DNA of 64,000 bases from the NCBI RefSeq assembly GCF_900115105.1, contig NZ_FOYP01000001.1:319472-383471 (forward strand). Reading direction: 5' to 3'. The position numbers and the translations under genes are program-made. This DNA comes from Yoonia tamlensis (GTDB lineage: Bacteria; Pseudomonadota; Alphaproteobacteria; Rhodobacterales; Rhodobacteraceae). Of the stretch, positions 1-9,047 are shown piece by piece. The first letter of the stretch is position 1. The number at the start of each line of letters is the position of its first letter. Below the pieces are notes generated by a model that was given only the letters and a program-made list of their open reading frames with translations, did not search any database and was not told the origin of the DNA.

Positions 1-29
1 ACCCCGACTTTATCTGACATATGCACACC

Positions 30-67
30 ACCAAAAAGAAAAAGACTTCCCTTTGGTTAAAGGGAAG
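30..67 (-). terminator. Rho-independent terminator closing the tad locus
   Basis: A perfect 9-bp inverted repeat (46-54 with 59-67) encloses a 4-base loop. On the minus strand it is followed by a T-rich run (complement of 30-45). It lies 28 bases past the stop of the AAA+ ATPase gene, so it probably ends the minus-strand tad transcript. Confidence 0.8.
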
Positions 68-94
68 CCAGTTGCATGGGAAATCAAAACGTCA

Positions 95-1405
95 CTAGTG
101 AATGATTTCTTCTTCTCTTACGAACATATTGGCCCAAGCCCGATCAATCAGCTCGGGGGTCATTTGATAGGGAATGCCTTCGAATTCGCAGATTGAGATC
201 ATCTGGTCAATCAGGAAAATCGGCTGGTAGTTGGCATAGACGTTGTCAATCTCGGGGTAGCGCGTGTTCAGCAGGTGCACCAGCGTTTCCTCGTCCAGCG
301 GCATCTTGCGCTTGCGCGCAACCATCGCGAAAATCTTGAGAAAGTCTTCTTGGTGCGGGCCGTCGATTTTGATCTTATAGAAAATCCGGCGCAAAGCCGC
401 CTTATCGAAGATCGCGTTCGGGTGGAAGTTGGTCGAGAAAATGACCAGCGTGTCAAACGGCACTTCGAACTTTTCACCCGATTGCAGGGCAAGAATATCC
501 TTGTTTTCTTCAAGCGGAACAATCCAGCGGTTCACAAGCGTCTGCGGCGGTTCAGCCTGACGGCCAAGGTCGTCCACGATGAAGATGCCGCCAGTTGATT
601 TCAACTGCAAAGGCGCCTGATAGGTCCGCGCGGTGGGGTTATAGACAAGATCAAGCATCGACAGTGACAATTCACCACCCGTGATCACGGTTGGCCGTTC
701 ACAGCGCACATAGCGCGTATCAAAGCGGCCAGAGGTCCGGCGCAGGCTGTTGGGGTCGTCCACATCATCTTCGGCAGCGGAATGCACAATCGGGTCATAG
801 ACGGTGATCACCTGACCGGAATATTCAATCGCGCGTGGCACGTAAATCTTGTCACCCAGCGCGTCGCGGATCCCGTTCGAGATTGATGATTTCCCATTAC
901 CTGGTGGGCCGTACATCAGGATCGACCGGCCGGCGCTAACCGCAGGGCCGAGGTTTGACAATAGCTCTGGCGGCAACACAAGATGCCCCATCGCAGTTGA
1001 TAGCTGTTCGCGTGTGATCTGGATGTTGCGGATCGACTGGCGCTGAATCTGTTCGCGGTAAATATCCAAAGGCACAGGCATCGCGCCGTAATATTCCGAC
1101 TGGCTCAGTGCATCTAGCGACCGCGCGCGGCCTGAATCGGTCAGCTGATAGCCCATTTCGTTGCCGCTATTGGCGTTCAACGTGCCGCGCGCCTCGAGCA
1201 GGAGCTGCCCGCGCGCCATATCAACCAATTCTTGCGTGACAGGCACCGGCAGGCAAATCGCACGGCTGATTGTTGAAACCTGATCAAGGTTCATACGGAA
1301 CATTGTCTTGATCAAAATATCTCGCATCATCGCCATTGGCAGCAACATGCCATCAAGACTACGCGGCGCCGGAGGGGCCATTACACCAGAAGATTGCACG
1401 TTCAT
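95..1405 (-). CDS. AAA+ ATPase (MoxR-like) at the end of the tad operon
   Basis: The 436-residue protein has a Walker A motif GPPGNGKS at about residues 166-173 and a Walker B-like stretch IFIVDDLGR about 110 residues later, followed by a STN sensor-1 motif and a likely arginine finger (ALRRIF). The first 140 residues carry no motif I know. No signal peptide or membrane segment is visible, so it should be cytosolic. It is the last gene of the minus-strand tad cluster, 133 bases after the prepilin peptidase gene, and is followed by a terminator. Similar ATPases often accompany alphaproteobacterial tad loci. A role in pilus assembly or remodelling is an inference; the substrate is unknown. The ATPase assignment is firm and the specific function is not. 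Confidence 0.88.
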   Translation of the reverse strand: MNVQSSGVMAPPAPRSLDGMLLPMAMMRDILIKTMFRMNLDQVSTISRAICLPVPVTQELVDMARGQLLLEARGTLNANSGNEMGYQLTDSGRARSLDALSQSEYYGAMPVPLDIYREQIQRQSIRNIQITREQLSTAMGHLVLPPELLSNLGPAVSAGRSILMYGPPGNGKSSISNGIRDALGDKIYVPRAIEYSGQVITVYDPIVHSAAEDDVDDPNSLRRTSGRFDTRYVRCERPTVITGGELSLSMLDLVYNPTARTYQAPLQLKSTGGIFIVDDLGRQAEPPQTLVNRWIVPLEENKDILALQSGEKFEVPFDTLVIFSTNFHPNAIFDKAALRRIFYKIKIDGPHQEDFLKIFAMVARKRKMPLDEETLVHLLNTRYPEIDNVYANYQPIFLIDQMISICEFEGIPYQMTPELIDRAWANMFVREEEIIH

Positions 1406-1538
1406 GACATTCTTGCCTATCGATAAGGATTCGAAATCCGCAGAATCTGCGGCGGTTTTAACTAAGATTGCAGCCTATTGTGGCGAAATCGTGAACAAAC
1501 ATGTGCCAGTTGGCGGCGAAGTGCAGCGTTAACGTTGT

Positions 1539-2030
1539 TTAGCGTGTTATTGCAACACCGAACAAGTAAAACAAAAGCGTCCCGCTTAGCGCGAGCCCCT
1601 TTGGAAAGCGGGCATTGTCCCAGCTTGCCCAATCAGGGGCTATCTTGCGCAACGGGCTGTGTTTTGCCAAACGGTGCGTGACAAGCGCGCCCAAAAGGCA
1701 CGACGCATAGATCAACAAAAAGACCCGCAAATCTGCAAGCGCAACCATCGGGGCCGCTGCGGCCATAAATTTGACATCGCCGCCGCCGATCACGCCGGAC
1801 ATCCAGAACAGGATACCCACGGCCAGCACCACAAAGAAATGGGTCCAGTGCCACAGGTACAGCTCGAATGATCCCAGCGCAAAATAGCCAAGCACTGCAT
1901 AGCTGGCCAACAAAAGATAGTTGGCCGCATTCGGGATTTTCATGACCCGCATATCGTTCCACGCCACATAGATAGCGATCGGGATCACGGCGGGTAGGAA
2001 CCAATATGCGGCCTGTGCAGTTAATCCCAT
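1539..2030 (-). CDS. cpaA: Prepilin peptidase, CpaA/TadV type (A24)
   Basis: This 163-residue polytopic membrane protein has several hydrophobic helices and the two aspartates expected of type IV prepilin peptidases: one in WNDMR near residue 26 and one in the GGGDVK motif (family signature GxGD). It lacks the N-terminal methylase domain of PilD, as is usual for the short CpaA/TadV form. It should cleave the Flp prepilins encoded at 11.7-12.2 kb after their conserved glycine. The ATG lies two bases past the stop of the preceding TadD-like gene, so the two are almost certainly co-transcribed. Confidence 0.92.
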   Translation of the reverse strand: MGLTAQAAYWFLPAVIPIAIYVAWNDMRVMKIPNAANYLLLASYAVLGYFALGSFELYLWHWTHFFVVLAVGILFWMSGVIGGGDVKFMAAAAPMVALADLRVFLLIYASCLLGALVTHRLAKHSPLRKIAPDWASWDNARFPKGLALSGTLLFYLFGVAITR

Positions 2031-2032
2031 AG

Positions 2033-2887
2033 CTAGTTGGTCGCGTTATTTTCAAGAGCCTGCAACGCGCGCACGGCTTCTTCAAAGTGGCGTGGGTGGG
2101 TTTCGATCGCATCCGCCAAAAGCGATTTCCCGATCGACACATCGTTTTGTTTGATGGCCGCCAGCGCAAGCGTATACAGCAGCTGCGCACGTTCGATCTG
2201 GGTCATATCGACAACGGGTAACACATAGTTGCGTTGCGCACCACGCGCGAGAACAAGGTTGTTCTTGGCGGTAAAGAGCGTTGGATCATGCCGCAACGCA
2301 TCGCCAAACAGCCGCTCTGCGCCGCGATAATCGCCGCGGGTCAGCTTTGAAAAGCCCCAGTTGTTATAGACAGAGGCAGGGCGCGTCGTAAGGCCGATAG
2401 CGGTTTGATAGAAACTGTCCGCTTTGTCCCATTGCTGGCGGCTGTCGGCGACCATGGCCTCATAGCGGTAGCGTTTGAACGTTTCATAGGTGGGCGGCAC
2501 CGTGTTCAACGTGGCTGCCGCGTTATCCCATTCGCTCGCGCGGATATAGGCGCCTGCCAGTTCGACACGGTCTTCGTTTGTGGCTTCGGGGTGGGCAATC
2601 ACGGTGTTCCATGCGGTAATGCCTTCGGGCACACGGCTGGCACGCACCAATGAAATCGCAAGCCCGCGTTGCAATTCAATGCTCTCGGGGTTGGTCCCAA
2701 GAGCCGCACTGAAATGCTGAACCGCGTCATTGGGGTCGCCCATCGTCATCATGACCTGATTAAGATTGGCCGCATCGCTTGCGTGAATATCGTTGATCGC
2801 TGCCTGAATTTCTTCTTCGGTTGATCTTGCGCAGGCGGACAGCGTCAGCGACGCAACGCAGAGCGAAAGAATAATTTTGTGGCGCAT
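2033..2887 (-). CDS. tadD: TadD-like TPR lipoprotein
   Basis: The 284-residue product starts with a lipoprotein signal ending in LSAC (lipidated Cys19) followed by repeated TPR-type helices across residues 30-270. TadD proteins are TPR outer-membrane lipoproteins needed for Tad pilus biogenesis, probably by helping secretin assembly or localisation. A second TPR lipoprotein gene lies immediately upstream in the same operon, so two TadD-like proteins are encoded. The ATG was chosen because it places the lipobox at the normal distance. Family assignment is good; the division of labour between the copies is unknown. Confidence 0.85.
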   Translation of the reverse strand: MRHKIILSLCVASLTLSACARSTEEEIQAAINDIHASDAANLNQVMMTMGDPNDAVQHFSAALGTNPESIELQRGLAISLVRASRVPEGITAWNTVIAHPEATNEDRVELAGAYIRASEWDNAAATLNTVPPTYETFKRYRYEAMVADSRQQWDKADSFYQTAIGLTTRPASVYNNWGFSKLTRGDYRGAERLFGDALRHDPTLFTAKNNLVLARGAQRNYVLPVVDMTQIERAQLLYTLALAAIKQNDVSIGKSLLADAIETHPRHFEEAVRALQALENNATN

Positions 2888-2912
2888 TTTAGCGTCCTTT
2901 TGCTGCTCTTAC

Positions 2913-3473
2913 TCAGAGATCCGACATCAGTACAAAGTCACCTGCGCCGCGACGGATCAAATTAAAGTTCTGGTAGTCTTGTAGCACAGTATTGTCGTTG
3001 TTTTCCAACATTGCGAGCGCTAAGCGTAAATTGTCGCGGATTTCGTCCGAATTCCCGTTATCTGCGGCATAAGCGCGGCGGAACACCTCGCTTGCTTCTG
3101 CGATTTTACCGCGTTCCATCAATACGACGCCCAGATTATTCCACGCAGGCGGAAAGCTGGGGTCAAGTTCGACAGCTTCGCGCAGCCAGCGTTCGGCCTG
3201 TCCCAAACGCCCGATGTGCAAATTGGCCGACCCGATGGCCGACAATGTATCCACGTTCAAACCATGCTGAAGCGCCGCGCGGTTATAAGCCTTGAGCGCA
3301 AGTTCGTATTCACCGGCGGCCATCAAACGGTGCCCAACAATAAGCCCGTCAACGTTTCCGGCAGCGGCAACGCCAGGCGCAAATACACCGTCGCCCTGCC
3401 GGTCAATCCCATCCGCGGCGCAGCCTGCCACCGCGACAAGCACGATGACGGATAGCATTAGTTTGTGCATCAT
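2913..3473 (-). CDS. tadD: TadD-like TPR lipoprotein, shorter copy
   Basis: This 186-residue protein begins with two consecutive ATG codons and a signal ending in VAGC, a lipobox with the cysteine at about residue 18. At least three TPR-type helical hairpins follow (about residues 50-150), including the typical WxNLGVVLMERG pattern. It sits between tadC and the longer TadD-like gene with short spacers. It probably resides at the inner leaflet of the outer membrane and assists the pilus secretin; this follows from TadD family knowledge. The two copies are not close duplicates. Confidence 0.83.
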   Translation of the reverse strand: MMHKLMLSVIVLVAVAGCAADGIDRQGDGVFAPGVAAAGNVDGLIVGHRLMAAGEYELALKAYNRAALQHGLNVDTLSAIGSANLHIGRLGQAERWLREAVELDPSFPPAWNNLGVVLMERGKIAEASEVFRRAYAADNGNSDEIRDNLRLALAMLENNDNTVLQDYQNFNLIRRGAGDFVLMSDL

Positions 3474-3485
3474 TGTGCGATTAGC

Positions 3486-4448
3486 CTAGGTCAAGTTCTT
3501 TACGATGGCATAGATTGACGGCCCGATCAAAATAGCCATCAACGGCGGCACGGTCAGCATCATCGTGGCCAGCGTCATCTTGGTTGGCAGCTTGTTCGCT
3601 TTCTCTTCGGCCCGCATCACGCGCTTGTCGCGCATTTCAAGCGAATAGACCCGCAACGCATCCGAAATTGACGTACCAAATTGCTGCGATTGCACCAGCA
3701 CGGTAACAAAGCTGGTAATATCCGGAACACCACAGCGTTCGGCCATATCCTTGAGAACGGTTGTTTTGTCTTTGCCGGCCTTGGTTTCCTGGCCAACCAT
3801 TTCGAATTCGTCGGAAATATCCGGAAAGCCGGAACGGAGCTCTTTTGAGACGCGCATGATGGACTGGTCCAGCGATTGCCCAGCCTCCACGCAGACCAGC
3901 ATCAGATCAAGCGCATCGGGAAAGCCGTTTGTGATCGCTTCTTGCCGTACGGCCTGTCTGCGCGTGACCCAATATTTGGGAAACATGTAGCCCGTTCCGG
4001 CAGGGATAAGGATGGTCAACGCAAGCTCTTGGGTTTCGACGGTCCCTTGCGACATCTTGAAAACCGCGTACATGCCGCCGATCGCAAGCCCCAAAATCCC
4101 AAGCGTGAGTTGCAAGAAATTGTAGGTCCGGATGGCCGTTTTCCCGCGGTAACCCGCCTGCAAAAGCTTTAGCTTGACGGCTGAATATTCTTCTTCGTTT
4201 TGTGGCTCAAGGAAGCTCGAGTATTTCTCGAGCTTGTCCTTGCTGCTGGCCTGCCGCAGTTTATCACCTTTGGCGGTCTTTTTGTCCGCGACGTGGCCGC
4301 TTGATTTAAGCCTGTTAAGCGGGTCGTCGTCCTTTTTGAGAAGGATAGGCAGTGTGACAAGGACCAGAAAGATCCCGATCAGGCCCACAAGGATGATCAA
4401 CGCGTTTGGACCTAGAAATTCAGTCAGCTGGGCTTGAATGTTTTCCAT
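3486..4448 (-). CDS. tadC: Tad pilus inner-membrane platform protein TadC
   Basis: The 320-residue protein has an N-terminal membrane helix, a cytoplasmic region, and a GspF/T2SF domain (about residues 165-300) with membrane segments near 110-155 and at the C-terminus. The DALDLMLVCVEAGQSLDQ stretch is typical of TadB/TadC platform proteins. With TadB it forms the inner-membrane platform on which the TadA ATPase polymerises Flp pilin. Its ATG follows the tadB stop by nine bases. Confidence 0.93.
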   Translation of the reverse strand: MENIQAQLTEFLGPNALIILVGLIGIFLVLVTLPILLKKDDDPLNRLKSSGHVADKKTAKGDKLRQASSKDKLEKYSSFLEPQNEEEYSAVKLKLLQAGYRGKTAIRTYNFLQLTLGILGLAIGGMYAVFKMSQGTVETQELALTILIPAGTGYMFPKYWVTRRQAVRQEAITNGFPDALDLMLVCVEAGQSLDQSIMRVSKELRSGFPDISDEFEMVGQETKAGKDKTTVLKDMAERCGVPDITSFVTVLVQSQQFGTSISDALRVYSLEMRDKRVMRAEEKANKLPTKMTLATMMLTVPPLMAILIGPSIYAIVKNLT

Positions 4449-4457
4449 CGTTTGATC

Positions 4458-5423
4458 CTAAACTTTGATATTCACAAGCGCACGCATCACGATCACGTTG
4501 AGTACAAGAAACGCGCTGATGACAAAACATGCGGGGATAAATGCGGCGCTTTCCATTACTTCGTCAAAGTAGTCGGGCTTAACAAGTGTAATCAGGATAA
4601 GCGCGAGAACCGGAAATACGGATAGCAGGTTGCCGGACCATTTCGCCTCGGCTGTGATGGCGCTTACACGGCGGAAAAGCCGGAAGCGGGCGCGAATAAC
4701 TTTGGCAAGACCGTCAAGAATTTCCGCAAGGTTACCACCTGATGTTTGCTGGATGCTCACCGCGACGGCCAAAAACCGCATATCCTGGTTATCCAGACGT
4801 TCGGCGACAGCTTTAAGAGTTTCACCCATATCACGGCCATAGGCGGCCTCATCCGAGATCATCCCGAATTCGGTGCCCAGCGGATCGGCAATTTCTGTCG
4901 CAACAATCTGGAGCGAGTTTGAAAACGGGTGGCCAACACGCAAGGATCGCACCATCAGTTCGACTGCCTCCGGCAGTTGCTCGGCAATCATCGACATGCG
5001 TTTGTTGGCCTTGCGGTTGATCCAGACATAGACCCCACCAACGCCCATAAGCACGGCAACGGCGGCGCGCACCGGCGCACCAAGATCCGTCAGGAACGTG
5101 AGCATAACGAAAGCCACAGCGCTGATGACGGCCATCAACACCATGATTTGCGGCGGCGTGAAGACGATGTTGGCCTTTTGTGCCTTGTTCGCCAGAATGG
5201 AATAGATCGGGATGCTTTGCGAACGCATGTGCTGCGACATTTCTTTGCGCAGCTGTTCAAGAACCTGTTCGCGATTCCCACCTTTATCAAGCATTTCCAG
5301 ACGGCGGTTAACCTTGCCGTCCATGCTGATCGATTTGCCGAAAATCACAAGGTAAACACCCTGCACCATCGCCACGACGGCGATAAAAATCAGGATGTAA
5401 ATTACTGGGGCAGCCGAAATCAT
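4458..5423 (-). CDS. tadB: Tad pilus inner-membrane platform protein TadB
   Basis: This 321-residue GspF-family protein has an N-terminal helix, two central helices (about 95-145) and a C-terminal pair, with the T2SF core PEAVELMVRSLRVGHPF near residue 160 and the family motif QQTSGGNLAEIL near 230. It is the partner of TadC in the pilus assembly platform. It lies six bases past the tadA stop, so translational coupling is likely. Length and order match other Rhodobacterales tad operons. Confidence 0.94.
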   Translation of the reverse strand: MISAAPVIYILIFIAVVAMVQGVYLVIFGKSISMDGKVNRRLEMLDKGGNREQVLEQLRKEMSQHMRSQSIPIYSILANKAQKANIVFTPPQIMVLMAVISAVAFVMLTFLTDLGAPVRAAVAVLMGVGGVYVWINRKANKRMSMIAEQLPEAVELMVRSLRVGHPFSNSLQIVATEIADPLGTEFGMISDEAAYGRDMGETLKAVAERLDNQDMRFLAVAVSIQQTSGGNLAEILDGLAKVIRARFRLFRRVSAITAEAKWSGNLLSVFPVLALILITLVKPDYFDEVMESAAFIPACFVISAFLVLNVIVMRALVNIKV

Positions 5424-5429
5424 GCGTCT

Positions 5430-6884
5430 TTACTCCGCAACCATTGGTTCAAAGATAGCAGGCGGCAAATCATACCCCCACAGTTTGAAACGGTCCGAGA
5501 AGTGGCTGCGCACGCCCGTCGCCGTAAAGTGACCGATAATCTTGTTGTCAGGTGTCAGGCCGACGCGCTGATAGCGAAAGATTTCCTGCATGGAAATAAC
5601 ATCGCCTTCCATGCCGGTGATTTCGGTAATGGAGGTCATGCGCCGCGAGCCATCTTGCAGACGCGACGCCTGCACGATGAGGTTCACCGCCGATGCGATC
5701 TGGCTGCGCATCGCCTTGAGCGGCATTTCGATCCCTGCCATCGCGATCATGTTCTCAAGACGCGAGACACCGTCGCGCGCCGAGTTGGCGTGGATCGTGG
5801 TCATTGATCCGTCGTGGCCGGTGTTCATCGCTTGCAACATGTCGATAACTTCTTCGCCACGTGTTTCCCCCACGATAATGCGGTCAGGGCGCATCCGCAG
5901 GGCGTTTTTCAGACAGTCACGCTGTGAAACACCGCCTTTGCCTTCGACGTTTGGCGGGCGGCTTTCCATTCGGCCAACATGGGTTTGTTGCAGCTGAAGT
6001 TCGGCCGTGTCTTCGATTGTCAGGATGCGTTCTGCGTTATCGATAAAGCCGGAAAGCGCGTTCAATGTGGTTGTCTTACCAGAACCGGTACCGCCCGATA
6101 CGATGATATTCAGTCGCGTAGATACGGCGGCCTGCAAATAGGCGGCCATTTCTTCGGTGAACGCGCCAAATTTGACAAGCTCTTCGATGCCAAGCTTGTC
6201 TTTCTTGAATTTACGAATTGAAACCAGCGATCCGTCCACGGCGATTGGCGGGACCATGGCGTTAAAACGTGACCCGTCGGCAAGGCGGGCATCGACGTAA
6301 GGGTTGCTTTCGTCGACACGGCGACCCACGGCGGAAACGATCTTGTCGATGATCCGCAAAAGGTGCTTTTCATCCTTAAACGTTATGTCGGTCAGTTGCA
6401 GCCTGCCGTCACGTTCGACAAAGATCTGTTGCGGGCCGTTAACAAGAATATCGTTCACAGAATCGTCTTTGAGCAGCGTTTCAAGCGGCCCAAGTCCGGT
6501 GACCTCAAAGAACAGATCCTGATTGAGCGACTGGCGTTCATCGCGGTTCAGCACGATGCCCATTTCTTCGAGCGATTCATTGGCGATCGCGTTGATTTCG
6601 TTGCGCAGTTCCGTTTCAGAAGCAGATTCAAGCGCGGCAAGGTTCAGGTTGTCAAGCAAGGCCTTGTGCAGCTCGAGCTTGATCTCGCCCAGACGCTGTT
6701 TGCGGCGCTTGTCTTTATCGGCCGGTCCGGCCTCTGCGGCACGCCGTTCGGGCATCGCTTTCATTAGCGATTGCCGCGCTTCATCAACCTTCGGGGCCAC
6801 GGTCGGGGTTACGTTGACCTTTGGGCGCGCGGCTGATGCTGCGGTGTCTTTGGGGGCGGTTGGTTTTTTATACTTCGAAAACAT
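5430..6884 (-). CDS. cpaF: Pilus assembly/secretion ATPase TadA (CpaF)
   Basis: The 484-residue protein is a GspE-type hexameric ATPase: Walker A GGTGSGKT at about residues 264-271, the Asp-box region around EDTAELQLQQ, Walker B PDRIIVGETRG near residue 330, and the His-box TTIHANSARD. The first 60 residues are charged and proline/alanine-rich. It drives Flp polymerisation from the cytoplasmic face of the TadB/TadC platform. It is encoded between tadZ (12-base gap) and tadB (6-base gap). Confidence 0.96.
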   Translation of the reverse strand: MFSKYKKPTAPKDTAASAARPKVNVTPTVAPKVDEARQSLMKAMPERRAAEAGPADKDKRRKQRLGEIKLELHKALLDNLNLAALESASETELRNEINAIANESLEEMGIVLNRDERQSLNQDLFFEVTGLGPLETLLKDDSVNDILVNGPQQIFVERDGRLQLTDITFKDEKHLLRIIDKIVSAVGRRVDESNPYVDARLADGSRFNAMVPPIAVDGSLVSIRKFKKDKLGIEELVKFGAFTEEMAAYLQAAVSTRLNIIVSGGTGSGKTTTLNALSGFIDNAERILTIEDTAELQLQQTHVGRMESRPPNVEGKGGVSQRDCLKNALRMRPDRIIVGETRGEEVIDMLQAMNTGHDGSMTTIHANSARDGVSRLENMIAMAGIEMPLKAMRSQIASAVNLIVQASRLQDGSRRMTSITEITGMEGDVISMQEIFRYQRVGLTPDNKIIGHFTATGVRSHFSDRFKLWGYDLPPAIFEPMVAE

Positions 6885-6895
6885 ATTGGTGCCTC

Positions 6896-8137
6896 TTAAG
6901 CCCGGGCTTCTGCCTCAGCTAGGTTGACGTCATGCATTGACTTCGCAAATTTGGTGATTTCTTTGCGCAGCGGGTTTTTCGGTATATTTACGGCCATTGG
7001 CGCACCGTGGTCGGAACTTTGCATGACGGGTTTGCCGCCGTCAGGCATTAGCACATCAATCGAAATCCCAAGACTATCTGCCAGCCGCTTGACGCGGCTC
7101 TTGCCGTTCAAATCAGTGAAACCGGGCGCGCGGTTCAGGATAAACCGGATTTTATCGAAGGGCAGGTCTTCGGACTGCAAAGCGCGTTTGAGGCGCAGCG
7201 TATTTTGTGCAGAGCGCATATCCAGTTCGATCATCGCAAGATAGATATGTGCAAGCTCCAGAACAGTTTGCGACCATTCGACCATAACGGTCGGCATATC
7301 AATGATGATGTAGTCGAAATTGACCCGCGCAACTTCGAGAACCCGCGCGATATCCTCGGGGCCGATCATATCAAGCGGGATCATGTCGGTTGGTGCTGTC
7401 AACACATGGAGCTTTTCTTCATATGTCAGCAAGGATTGCATAAATGCTTCTGAATCCATCGATTCCGTATCTGTCAGCATTTCCAGCACGGCCTCGCGGC
7501 GTGGCAGGTCGAGATAGGTCGAAACCGACCCGAATTGAAAATCGAGATCAATCAGGCAGACTTTGGGCGGGTCCGCCTTGTCGATATTGGCAAGTTCCCA
7601 CGCAAGGTTGACGGCGAACATCGTTGCACCCGTGCCGCCCGCAACGCCCTGCACAGGGACAATAACGCCGGAATGGTTGCCGGACGCGTTGAATTTTTTG
7701 GTGCCCTCGACCGGTTCTTCGACTTCTTGGGCGGTCAGCACACGCTCAATTGCACGTGCGAGTTCGTTTTCAGGAAGCGGGTAGGGGACAAATTCGTCGC
7801 CGCCTTCGCGCAGCAACTGGTGCAATGCGGTCGGGCTTACGTCTTCGGCAATAAGAATAACTTTGATCTTGGCGGCCTTGGCAACGGCGATGACCTCGGA
7901 AACCAGCGGCAGGTTGTCTTCGTCGTTGACGTCCATTGCGATGGTCACAAACTGTAGGCTGCGTGCCTCTTTCTGGCCGAGGAAAGCGACAGCATCTTCA
8001 AAGCTCAGGTCACCCCAAGCGTCGCCAAGTGCGGCTTCCATGTCTTCGATCAACAGATCAAAAATCTGTACATCGCGGCTGATGGTGCACGCTACAATTG
8101 GTGGCGTATCGTGCTGTACGGCCGAAGTGTCAGTCAT
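6896..8137 (-). CDS. cpaE: Pilus localisation protein TadZ/CpaE
   Basis: The 413-residue protein has an N-terminal receiver-like domain (about 15-135) and a C-terminal ParA/MinD-type domain. The nucleotide-binding loop at about 164-172 reads GVAGGTGAT, so the usual Walker A lysine is absent; the DLDFQFG and IIIDMPT elements remain. TadZ proteins with degenerate P loops place the Tad machinery, commonly at a pole. The missing lysine suggests weak or altered ATP handling in this copy. A 243-base non-coding gap containing a strong hairpin separates its start from the ompA-like gene upstream. Confidence 0.92.
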   Translation of the reverse strand: MTDTSAVQHDTPPIVACTISRDVQIFDLLIEDMEAALGDAWGDLSFEDAVAFLGQKEARSLQFVTIAMDVNDEDNLPLVSEVIAVAKAAKIKVILIAEDVSPTALHQLLREGGDEFVPYPLPENELARAIERVLTAQEVEEPVEGTKKFNASGNHSGVIVPVQGVAGGTGATMFAVNLAWELANIDKADPPKVCLIDLDFQFGSVSTYLDLPRREAVLEMLTDTESMDSEAFMQSLLTYEEKLHVLTAPTDMIPLDMIGPEDIARVLEVARVNFDYIIIDMPTVMVEWSQTVLELAHIYLAMIELDMRSAQNTLRLKRALQSEDLPFDKIRFILNRAPGFTDLNGKSRVKRLADSLGISIDVLMPDGGKPVMQSSDHGAPMAVNIPKNPLRKEITKFAKSMHDVNLAEAEARA

Positions 8138-8334
8138 GCGTTCTTGTCCTCATCGGTGTTGTGATTCCATCTTAGTCTACCAACAAGCGTAAGCGCTAGT
8201 GAGATAGAACATAAGGTGCACTGCATTACGCGCGCACAGGGGTCACGGACATATTATTATGTGTAATCGTGTCGAATTTTGGACCAAAGGGCTGAAATTC
8301 AGATCAATGTTGCAAAATCAGGACTAAATAAGTG

Positions 8335-8371
8335 TATCCACGCCAAACTTAGTCCGGCGTGGATATTTTTT
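8335..8371 (+). terminator. Strong stem-loop with T run on the plus strand
   Basis: A perfect 10-bp inverted repeat (8335-8344 with 8356-8365) encloses an 11-base loop and is followed by TTTTTT (8366-8371). This has the form of an intrinsic terminator for plus-strand transcription, yet no plus-strand gene lies upstream. On the minus strand the stem is just past the ompA-like stop but has no T run after it. It may end a small plus-strand RNA from 8138-8334, or act as a processing or attenuating hairpin in the minus-strand tad transcript. Confidence 0.65.
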
Positions 8372-8380
8372 GATAGGCTG

Positions 8381-9031
8381 CTATTCGCCGCCCAGACCAG
8401 TGAGAGCAGTCAGCGAAGTTGGCGGTACTGCGCGTGCGATATACTCGCGGTAGATCACTTGCGCATATTTACCTTCAAGCACCAGCGGATTGGTTTCAAC
8501 GAAACCGGATACCTCGGTGACTGTGCGGCGATTGCGACGTTCGCGGCCTTCTGTTGCGATCAGCGGCTGTGTTTCGCCAAATGATGCAACCGCTTCCAGA
8601 CGCTCACGTCCGATTCCTTGCGAAGCCAGATACGCCACGACCGCCTGAGCACGGCGCAGGCCGAGACCACGGTTATAGGCTTGGCTGCCGACAAGATCGG
8701 TATGGCCGTAAACCCGGAAACGTACTTCTGGGAACTGGCGGATCCAATCGGCCTGACGTGCAAGAACACGCTGGGCGTCAGCATCAAGAACAGTCGAGTT
8801 AAATTCGAATGTGACTGTTGAATCAATCTCGGATGCAAAGCGACGTGCTAGGTTAACACGATACTCTTCCGGAGCCGACTGAACCATCACGTTGTTCATC
8901 GTCGCGTTGCCAAATCCACCGCCGTCGATGACCGCCCCAGCTTCGTAGCCAAGCTGTGGGAAATCATCTGTGGTTGTGTCGCAGCCCGCAAGAAGCGCAG
9001 CGGCCATTGCTGTTGTCATAAGTTTTTTCAT
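8381..9031 (-). CDS. OmpA-family lipoprotein of the tad locus
   Basis: The 216-residue protein starts with a lipoprotein signal whose lipobox is LLAGC (Cys at about 17) and has a C-terminal OmpA/Pal-like peptidoglycan-binding domain (about residues 70-175) with the motif RVYGHTDLVGS and the later ERRNRRT stretch. It lies 16 bases after cpaC. It probably anchors the Tad outer-membrane complex to peptidoglycan; this is inferred from the domain and its position, since OmpA-like lipoproteins are frequent in alphaproteobacterial tad loci. The last 40 residues are family-specific and unrecognised. Confidence 0.88.
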   Translation of the reverse strand: MKKLMTTAMAAALLAGCDTTTDDFPQLGYEAGAVIDGGGFGNATMNNVMVQSAPEEYRVNLARRFASEIDSTVTFEFNSTVLDADAQRVLARQADWIRQFPEVRFRVYGHTDLVGSQAYNRGLGLRRAQAVVAYLASQGIGRERLEAVASFGETQPLIATEGRERRNRRTVTEVSGFVETNPLVLEGKYAQVIYREYIARAVPPTSLTALTGLGGE

Positions 9032-9047
9032 TGACCTGTGCTCCTAT

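Noticed and set aside
4929..5807. Plus-strand open frame of 292 codons
   Set aside because: It is antisense to tadB and tadA and lacks any domain; the minus-strand genes are well supported.
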